Shown here: one piece after another, positions 34,893-41,095 of the stretch
Numbering within the stretch: the stretch's first letter is position 1
Layout of the letters: each line of letters starts with the position of its first letter
Origin: a virus
DNA length: 41,095 bases
Virus record (IMG/VR): IMGVR_UViG_3300021602_000012
Location: 1 to 41,095 of that record
Strand: one strand, 5' to 3'
Notes under the pieces: model-generated
Databases searched by the model: none
What the model was told of the DNA's origin: nothing
The model's input: the letters and a program-made list of their open reading frames with translations, nothing else
Position numbers and translations under genes: made by a program

Positions 34893-35768
34893 ATGAAAAC
34901 ACCAGTTTGGGAAACGTCCAGCGGGGCGCTTGCTGCGTTCCTGAATAGTGCAACGCAGGCATACGTTGCCGATATTTTTACCATCACACTGTCTGGCGGT
35001 AGCGTGATCCGGTACACGTCGGCCGACTTGCCTGTAACAGTCAACGGCAACACGTACAGCATTGGCCCGACCATCACGCGCGGGCAAGTGAAAACGACTG
35101 TTGGCATCAATGTTGACACGCTGCAAGTCGGGTTCTCATGCGGGTCCGATGTGACATACAACGGCTCACCACTCATGGCCTTTATTGCCAACGGTGGCAT
35201 GGACAACGCTCGGTTTGTAGTAGAGCGGGCATACGCAACAGGCCCAGGCGGAACATGGGTCGGCGTGCTCGGCGTGTTTGCCGGTCGCATGGCTGACGTG
35301 CAAGCATCGCGCTACGAGGCTGGCTTCACAATCAACAGCGACACCGACCTGCTCACCGTGCAAATACCGCGCAACACGTATTCGCCGGGGTGCTTGAACA
35401 CGTTGTTTGACGCGGCATGCACACTGTCAAAGGCGTCCTATGCGGCAACGGCAACGGCAACGGGCGGCCTGTCTGTCGGCAACACGGTTTTCAGTACCGG
35501 CGCCATTTCTGCCGGGGCGAATTATTACGCCATGGGGTGGGCAGTGTGCAACACCGGGGCAAACGCCGGCATTGGTCGCACGCTCAGGGCAAATAGCTCG
35601 AATTCACTGACCACGCTGCAACCTTGGCCAAATGCCGTCGCTGCCGGCGACACGTTCACCATTTACCCAGGCTGCGACAAGACGCAAGGCACATGCGCCA
35701 CAAAATTCTCGAACGTGATTCATTTTCGCGGCCAGCCGTATGTACCAGCGCCCGAAACGGTAGTCTAA
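34893..35768 (+). CDS. DUF2163/BR0599-type tail hub protein
   Basis: 291 residues. LPVTVNGNTYSIGPTITRGQ, KTTVGINVDTLQVGFSCGSD and GVFAGRMADVQASRYEAGFT match the DUF2163 part. The C-terminal PGCDKTQGTCATKFSNVIHF, RGQPYVPAPETVV is the BR0599 zinc-like Cys motif. GTA gp13 belongs here. It forms part of the tail hub beneath the distal tail protein. The stop overlaps an inverted pair of regulatory-element halves (CGGTAG / CTACCG at 35757-35784). Confidence 0.9.
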   Translation: MKTPVWETSSGALAAFLNSATQAYVADIFTITLSGGSVIRYTSADLPVTVNGNTYSIGPTITRGQVKTTVGINVDTLQVGFSCGSDVTYNGSPLMAFIANGGMDNARFVVERAYATGPGGTWVGVLGVFAGRMADVQASRYEAGFTINSDTDLLTVQIPRNTYSPGCLNTLFDAACTLSKASYAATATATGGLSVGNTVFSTGAISAGANYYAMGWAVCNTGANAGIGRTLRANSSNSLTTLQPWPNAVAAGDTFTIYPGCDKTQGTCATKFSNVIHFRGQPYVPAPETVV

Positions 35769-35776
35769 TATCGGGT

Positions 35777-36229
35777 ATGGCTACCGAAACACGCAGCGAC
35801 GGCGACATTTCAGCTATCCGAGACAGGGTGGCCAAAGAGGCGCTGTCGTGGATTGAGACACCTTACCACCACCACGCGCAAATCAAGGGCGTAGGCGTCG
35901 ATTGCGCCCAATTGCTGTGCGCTGTTTACGAGACTGTCGGCTTGATCCCGCATGTAGAAACCGGTCATTACCCGGTCGATTGGCACATGCACCGCAGCGA
36001 GGAAATGTTTAGCGGCTGGCTGGAAAAATTCGCCAAGCCAGGAAGCGGGAAATACGAAATTGGTGACGTGGTTTTGTGGCGCTTTGGTCGCACGTTTAGT
36101 CACGGCTCGATCTACGTTGGCGACGGGTACTTTGTTCACTCCTATATCGGCATGGGCGTCATTCGTTCGCGAGCCGAAGAATCGCCATTGAACCACCGTG
36201 AGCAGCAGCATTGGAGGCTTGTGATATGA
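35777..36229 (+). CDS. NlpC/P60-type tail peptidase
   Basis: 150 residues from ATG 35777. Catalytic Cys in GVDCAQLL (C43) and His in FSHGSIYVGDG (H109); a third polar residue is likely H121. The layout ETPYHH...VDCAQLLCAVYE fits phage peptidases of the NlpC/P60 type (GTA gp14). They cut peptidoglycan peptides at the tail tip during DNA entry. TGA overlaps the next ATG. Confidence 0.9.
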   Translation: MATETRSDGDISAIRDRVAKEALSWIETPYHHHAQIKGVGVDCAQLLCAVYETVGLIPHVETGHYPVDWHMHRSEEMFSGWLEKFAKPGSGKYEIGDVVLWRFGRTFSHGSIYVGDGYFVHSYIGMGVIRSRAEESPLNHREQQHWRLVI

Positions 36230-39200
36230 GTGGATTATTCGGCAGCCCAAGCCTGCAAAACAGCCCGACCAAACTTGAGGCGCTGACCATTCAGTCAAGC
36301 GCCTACGGCGTCACAATCCCTGTGGGTTATGGCGTGTTTCGCTTGCCGATCAACGTACTTTGGTACGGCGATTTCAAGGCTGTCGAAGTCAAGTCCGGTG
36401 GCGGCGGCAAGGGCGGCGGTGGCGGCACCACGTCGTATGACTACAGCGCCAGTTTGGTGATGGCCTTGTGCGAGGGAACGGTTGTTGACGTTACCCGAGC
36501 CTGGGCTGGAAAAAAGGTGTATTCAGGCGGCATCACCGGCACCACGGCTGTTGACGCCGGCGAAACATTCACAGTCCCCACTGGCGGCGGAAGCTACTCG
36601 GTGGCCTACGCAAGCCAGTTTGCGTCGGTCATTCAGGTATGGCGCAATGAAACAGATATTTGGGGCCAAAACAATACCGTGTACATGACCGCTGGCGCAG
36701 ACTATGCGCGATCAGGCGGCACCTTCATATTCGGCCCAAACCTCGCGGGCATGGTGATTTACATTGATTACCAATACACATCGGGCGGGTCGCAGCAATC
36801 CGCTCTGGCGCAATTGGGCATGTCTCTTAAATCCGGCGCCGTTGGTCAAAGCCCGTGGGCCCGGCTTGCCACGTACACGCCGCCAACACCACCAGGCGGG
36901 GTAACAGGCAGCCAATCCATTGGGTACAGCGGGCTCGCCATTGTCTATGCTCAGGACTACGCCCTATCGTCAGACGGGTCGCTGTTGAATCACACGTTTG
37001 AAGTAGTCGGCCAACAGTCGTACAGCGTGAACAGCAGCATTCCTGATGCGAACCCGAGTGCGATCTTGTCGGACATACTGACCAACACCCGTTATGGCGC
37101 GTCGTTCCCGTCGTCACACCTGAGCTCGTTGACAGATTTTTCCACGTATTGCCGAGCGGCCGGCATTTTGTTGTCGCCCGCGCTCACTACGCAAACAGCG
37201 TCGGCAGAGTTTGTGGCAACACTCGGAAAGATTACCAACAGTGCTCCCGTGTGGTCTGACGGACAGTTGAAAATGATCCCGTACGGCGATACATCCATCA
37301 CCGGCAACGGCGTCACATTCACCCCAAATGTCACGCCGATATACGACCTGACCGACGACGATTTCATTTCCCAATCCGACCCGATCAAAGTGTCTCGGCT
37401 TCCGCAGGTTGACGCCTTCAATCACGTGCGTGTCGAGTTCTTGAACCGGGACAATTACTACAACGTCGAAATTGCCGAGGCCAAGGATTCGGCCAACATT
37501 GACGCATTCGGTTTGCGGTCGGCTCAAATTTTTCAGGCGCACTGGATTTGCGACGCCGACGTGGCCAGAAATGTGGCTCAGCTTATGTTGCAGCGGTCGC
37601 TGTACGTGCGCAACACGTACGCATTCACATTGCCGTGGACAAAGGCCTTGCTTGAGCCCATGGACCTTGTGACGCTTACCGATTCGGCTCTTGGGTACAG
37701 CCGGCTTCCGGTGCGCATTGTGAGCATTGAGGAATCGAGCGACAACGAGCTCCAAATTGAGGCAGAGGATTTTCAGGCTGGCGTTGCAACAGCGGCGCAG
37801 TACGCATCGCAGGTCAGCACTGGCTATCAGCACAACTACGGTATTGCTCCTGGCCACGTGAGCACTCCTGTCATATTCGAGGCTCCTGGCGCGCTCACGC
37901 AAAATGGACTTGAGCTCTACGTTGCTGCCGCTGGCGTTGACGAAAATTGGGGCGGTTGCTACGTTTGGATGTCGCTTGACGGCACCAATTACAAGCAGAT
38001 AGGCAACATTGATGGCGGCAGTCGATACGGAAAATTGACAGCCAACGCAACCGAAACCAGCGCTATTTCCGTGCTGTTGGTGCAAGGCGTTCTCACCAGC
38101 GCCAGCAGTTCAACTGACGCACAAGCGCTCAATACGTTGTGCTACATCGGCGGCGCCATCCCTGAGTTTTTTGCGTACCAAACAGCGAACCTCACAGGCG
38201 CGCTGGCCTACACGCTTTCGGGCAATGTGCGCGGCGCGTACCTCACGTCGGCGGTAGGCGTCACGCACTATGCAAACGAGCCCTTTGTGCGCGTTGACAA
38301 CCGGCTGGCAAAAACAGGCCCGATTGATCTTGGATACGTCGGGAAGACCGTGTATGTGAAATGCACCAGCTATAACATTTACGGATCGGCAAACGAATCT
38401 CTGGCTGACGTTCCTGCCTACACGTACTCCATTACAGGGTCGCAAGTGTTAGGAAACGCCGGCGCAGCGGCCATGCTCGCCATTGCAAACATGTCTTCGG
38501 ACAACATGCTTACAAAGGGCGAGAAGCCCGCCGTGATCCTCGACGCTACCAATATTTACAACGAAAAGCCAGGACTCGACGCACAAGCAACGCTTGCACT
38601 GGTGTTAACCGAAAAAACGGCGTTCGATACGGCATACGACAACCTCGCAAATTACCTTATCAACACAATCCCGACGTGGAGCGACCTGACTGTTGATACC
38701 GTGATTGTGGGGGTGGATTTCAGAGGGTTTTTCGCCGCCTATTACGCCGCGCGCCAAGCGCTTGTGGTAGCCATCACAAATTCGGCCATGACAGGCATAA
38801 ACGCCGCGTCGTCAGACAACGTGCTGAGCTCTGGCGAAAAATCAACGGTCATTCGCGATTACGCGGTAATCACCGGCGAACAAAGCGGAATTGATACTCA
38901 GGCGACAGCGTACGCCATAACCACTGAGAAAACGGCATACGACGCAGCGATCACTGCGCTCACAACGTACTTGGCAACACTCACCACGCCAACATTGTGG
39001 AACGACGTAACAGGCAGCACCACCATTGACGGCCCGACATTTCGTACAAAGTTTGCCAATGTGTACACCGCAAAACAAACATTGGTTGACGCTATTTTTG
39101 CGAAGTCCAACAACAGCGCAATTACGGTCAATCCCAATGGGTCGCTTAGCAATGCCGGCACCGGCGCTCCGGTGTTGTCGCAAATTGCGGGCACATTGGT

Positions 39201-39432
39201 TGCCGGCCAAATCAGCGACGACTACTTAATCATCAACCTGAATGGACACGACATTGATGTTGAGCTCCGCTTTAACCGCACCACAGGCGGCCCGGCCAGC
39301 ATCACATGGAACGGTTCAATTCTGCAAACCAGCAGGCCATTCTTGCCTGTTGAATTGGGTATCAACAACGTGTCAGCCACAGAGCCAACAGCGCCTTTTG
39401 CGCATCAGGTTTGGGTTGACGTTAACGGTTAA
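36226..39432 (+). CDS. Large tail hub/tip protein (GTA gp15-like)
   Basis: 1068 residues from ATG 36226 (GGAGG eleven bases upstream). N-terminus MSGLFGSPSLQNSPTKLEAL, IQSSAYGVTIPVGYGVFRLP, NVLWYGDF, then a Gly-rich loop (about 62-76) and YDYSASLVMALCEG are typical. The central part (RNTYAFTLPWTKALLEPMDL, VTLTDSALGYSRLPVRIVSI) matches phage tail tip proteins. From about 745 to 960 there are two tandem repeats of about 110 residues (SSDNMLTKGEKPAVILDATN and SSDNVLSSGEKSTVIRDYAV). The protein probably holds the fibre and contacts the host. Confidence 0.9.
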   Translation: MSGLFGSPSLQNSPTKLEALTIQSSAYGVTIPVGYGVFRLPINVLWYGDFKAVEVKSGGGGKGGGGGTTSYDYSASLVMALCEGTVVDVTRAWAGKKVYSGGITGTTAVDAGETFTVPTGGGSYSVAYASQFASVIQVWRNETDIWGQNNTVYMTAGADYARSGGTFIFGPNLAGMVIYIDYQYTSGGSQQSALAQLGMSLKSGAVGQSPWARLATYTPPTPPGGVTGSQSIGYSGLAIVYAQDYALSSDGSLLNHTFEVVGQQSYSVNSSIPDANPSAILSDILTNTRYGASFPSSHLSSLTDFSTYCRAAGILLSPALTTQTASAEFVATLGKITNSAPVWSDGQLKMIPYGDTSITGNGVTFTPNVTPIYDLTDDDFISQSDPIKVSRLPQVDAFNHVRVEFLNRDNYYNVEIAEAKDSANIDAFGLRSAQIFQAHWICDADVARNVAQLMLQRSLYVRNTYAFTLPWTKALLEPMDLVTLTDSALGYSRLPVRIVSIEESSDNELQIEAEDFQAGVATAAQYASQVSTGYQHNYGIAPGHVSTPVIFEAPGALTQNGLELYVAAAGVDENWGGCYVWMSLDGTNYKQIGNIDGGSRYGKLTANATETSAISVLLVQGVLTSASSSTDAQALNTLCYIGGAIPEFFAYQTANLTGALAYTLSGNVRGAYLTSAVGVTHYANEPFVRVDNRLAKTGPIDLGYVGKTVYVKCTSYNIYGSANESLADVPAYTYSITGSQVLGNAGAAAMLAIANMSSDNMLTKGEKPAVILDATNIYNEKPGLDAQATLALVLTEKTAFDTAYDNLANYLINTIPTWSDLTVDTVIVGVDFRGFFAAYYAARQALVVAITNSAMTGINAASSDNVLSSGEKSTVIRDYAVITGEQSGIDTQATAYAITTEKTAYDAAITALTTYLATLTTPTLWNDVTGSTTIDGPTFRTKFANVYTAKQTLVDAIFAKSNNSAITVNPNGSLSNAGTGAPVLSQIAGTLVAGQISDDYLIINLNGHDIDVELRFNRTTGGPASITWNGSILQTSRPFLPVELGINNVSATEPTAPFAHQVWVDVNG

Positions 39433-39447
39433 CAACAAAAGGAAGTC

Positions 39448-40719
39448 ATGCTCTCAATCATCACCCCCGTCCACTCCAAGGCCGCACCATTCCTGCGTGA
39501 CACATACGAGTCATTGAAAGCTCAAACCGTGTCCGATTGGGAGTGGGTGACTGTTTTGAATTCGGGCGGCGCAATCCCTGACGACATCGCCAGTGACGCG
39601 CGGGTGAAGGTGTTTGCGCTTGACGACGACGACCCAACAGGCGAGCACAACCGCATTGGCCGGCTCAAGGGTTTTGCGTGCTCAAAAGCGGAAGGCGAAA
39701 TTCTGGTTGAGCTCGATGCTGACGACCTGCTGGTGCCAACAGCGCTTGAGGAAATTGCGCTTGCGTTTTCCGATCCGACTGTTGCCATGGTGTACAGCAA
39801 CAGCGCAGACTTCAAAGACGGAACATGGGAAGCCAGCACGTATTCTGAGTATTACGGCTGGCGGTCGCGCCCGTTTTTTCATGGGCAGCATGAGTTGAAG
39901 GAAACAATTGCATGGCCAGCGAGCCCGCAAATGATGCGCTACGTGTTTTGGGCGCCAAACCATGTGCGCGCGTGGCGTGCTGGCGCGTATCGAACGGTCG
40001 GTGGCCACGACGAATCAATCAAGACGGGCGACGATCACGACCTGTGCTGCCGCTTTTACATCGCCTACGGCGCGCAGGGCGTGAAGCACATTGACAAATG
40101 CCTGTATCTATACCGGTTGCACGACTCCAATTCCTGCGTGGTCAACAACGCCGACGTGCAGGAGCAAACGAAGCAGAATTATTTGAAGCACAGCCGGGCC
40201 ATGATTGTTCGATGGGCAAAAGACCAGGGGACAGCCATGCTTGACCTGGGTGGGCGACTGAATGCCTGGGAAGGCTTCACGACTGTTGACCTGATGGATG
40301 CCGACGTGGTGACTGATCTGAATGACCGGTGGCCGTTTGAAGACAACAGCGTAGGCGTCATTCGGGCGTCGCACATTATGGAGCACCTGAAAGACCCGGT
40401 GCATGCCATGAACGAGGCATTCAGGGTGTTGGCACCGGGCGGCTGGCTGTTGATCGAGGTCCCGAGCACCGACGGTCGCGGCGCCTTTCAGGACCCGACG
40501 CACGTTTCATTCTGGAACGAAAACTCGATCTGGTACTACACGAAAAAAGAATTCGCCAGATTTATTCCGAAATTCGAGGGGCGCTTTCAAAACAGTCGCA
40601 CCGTCACTTATTTCCCGTCAGACTTTGAGCGCGAGCACAACATACCAGTGGTGCAGGCCGATCTGATCGCGGTGAAGGGTGACTACAGCTTGCGGCCAGT
40701 AGGAGAGGTATTGATGTAA
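39448..40719 (+). CDS. Glycosyltransferase-methyltransferase fusion
   Basis: 423 residues. About 1-235: GT2 (GT-A) glycosyltransferase, MLSIITPVHSKAAPFLRDTY, DxD-type LDADD (89-93), TVGGHDESIKTGDDHDLCCR acceptor-site block. About 255-345: class I methyltransferase, MLDLGGRLNAWEGFTTVDLM, DLNDRWPFEDNSVGVIRASH, IMEHLKDPVHAMNEAFRVLA, PGGWLLIEVP. Ribosome-binding site AAGGA; stop overlaps the next start. Next to the collagen-like fibre, it probably glycosylates the fibre and may methylate the glycan (inference). Sugar donor and acceptor are unknown. Confidence 0.85.
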   Translation: MLSIITPVHSKAAPFLRDTYESLKAQTVSDWEWVTVLNSGGAIPDDIASDARVKVFALDDDDPTGEHNRIGRLKGFACSKAEGEILVELDADDLLVPTALEEIALAFSDPTVAMVYSNSADFKDGTWEASTYSEYYGWRSRPFFHGQHELKETIAWPASPQMMRYVFWAPNHVRAWRAGAYRTVGGHDESIKTGDDHDLCCRFYIAYGAQGVKHIDKCLYLYRLHDSNSCVVNNADVQEQTKQNYLKHSRAMIVRWAKDQGTAMLDLGGRLNAWEGFTTVDLMDADVVTDLNDRWPFEDNSVGVIRASHIMEHLKDPVHAMNEAFRVLAPGGWLLIEVPSTDGRGAFQDPTHVSFWNENSIWYYTKKEFARFIPKFEGRFQNSRTVTYFPSDFEREHNIPVVQADLIAVKGDYSLRPVGEVLM

Positions 40720-41095
40720 TGGCCACCCTCAAGATTCGCAACGCAGCAAATACCGCTTGGTACTCGGTAGGCGGCGCCCAAGGCCCGCAAGGCTCCCAAG
40801 GTCCGCAGGGCTTCCAGGGTATGGTCGGCGCCCAAGGGCCCGCAGGAACCCAAGGGAACCAGGGCGCACAAGGCCAGCAGGGCGTGCAGGGCTTGCTAGG
40901 CTCGCAGGGTGTGGCCGGGAATCAGGGTTTTCAGGGCTCTACAGGCTCCGTAGGGGCGCAGGGCTTCCAAGGTCAGGGCGGCGCGCAGGGCGTGGCCGGG
41001 CAACAGGGTTCAGCGGGCCCGCAGGGCTTCCAAGGGGCAAGCGGCTCAGCGGGCTCCCAAGGGGCGCAGGGGCAGGCCGGGGCGCAGGGGCAGGC
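40719..41095 (+). CDS. Collagen-like fibre protein, 3' end cut by window
   Basis: From ATG 40719 (TAATG overlap, AGGAG) the visible part is 125 residues. A short head MATLKIRNAANTAWYSVGG is followed by about 35 Gly-X-Y triplets with Gln common at Y (GAQGPQGSQGPQGFQG). Collagen-like stretches trimerise in phage fibres and form rod segments. The head WYSVGG is a typical anchor to the tail. The repeat DNA is itself repetitive (CAGGG/CAAGG words). The C-terminal tip is outside the window. Confidence 0.85.
   Translation, partial: MATLKIRNAANTAWYSVGGAQGPQGSQGPQGFQGMVGAQGPAGTQGNQGAQGQQGVQGLLGSQGVAGNQGFQGSTGSVGAQGFQGQGGAQGVAGQQGSAGPQGFQGASGSAGSQGAQGQAGAQGQ

Noticed and set aside
1-41095. Integrase, transposase or insertion sequence
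   Set aside because: No recombinase motifs, terminal inverted repeats or target duplications were seen; whether the phage is temperate cannot be decided from this window.

Overview
The window is part of a tailed double-stranded DNA phage genome (free phage or prophage) with an HK97-fold capsid and a siphovirus-type long tail. It carries small and large terminase, portal, MuF, XkdF-type protease, major capsid protein, HK97 gp6/gp10-type connectors, major tail protein, frameshifting tail chaperones, tape measure, and a DUF2460/DUF2163/NlpC-P60/tail-hub set. The high-GC codon use and the style of several conserved unknown proteins resemble phages of Burkholderiales and related Betaproteobacteria. 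This is an inference; no host gene, tRNA, integrase or attachment site is visible. Both ends are cut inside genes: a replication-type wHTH protein at the left and a collagen-like fibre protein at the right.

Layout. Positions 1-820 hold leftward genes: a replisome-organizer-like protein and a small unknown. Positions 820-2014 are a control region with a rightward HTH repressor gene, its terminator and a small rightward ORF. Positions 1973-11766 are a dense leftward array of about 21 mostly small early or accessory genes, many joined by ATGA overlaps. They include a MoxR-type AAA+ ATPase with a DUF7192-like partner and a membrane protein with a C-terminal winged helix. Two near-identical sigma70-like promoters (about 11.81 and 7.23 kb) drive this array. 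Positions 11.80-12.14 kb are a divergent control region with a G-rich array. From 12.14 kb to the end everything reads rightward: a PAPS-reductase-like cassette (12.1-14.2 kb), a possible small RNA or leader (14.24-14.41 kb), then packaging, head, tail and fibre genes.

Regulation. A short asymmetric element, CACTACC, often extended to CACTACCGAAACGATAG, recurs in short intergenic leaders of both arms, almost always in the sense orientation. It also brackets or overlaps the recognisable promoters. The pattern recalls the dispersed operators or stoperators of mycobacteriophage L5-type repressors. The HTH protein at 1.2 kb is the natural candidate to bind it.

Most unusual proteins. (1) A 1475-residue portal polypeptide carries, in order, a portal, a HipA/PI-kinase-like domain, a MuF domain and an R-S-E ADP-ribosyltransferase. 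(2) A single-chain glycosyltransferase-methyltransferase lies directly upstream of a collagen-like fibre gene. (3) A fibre protein and a degenerate SGNH hydrolase sit between portal and protease. (4) A hydrophobic out-of-frame ORF with its own ribosome-binding site lies inside the protease gene, just after a perfect palindrome of the regulatory element.
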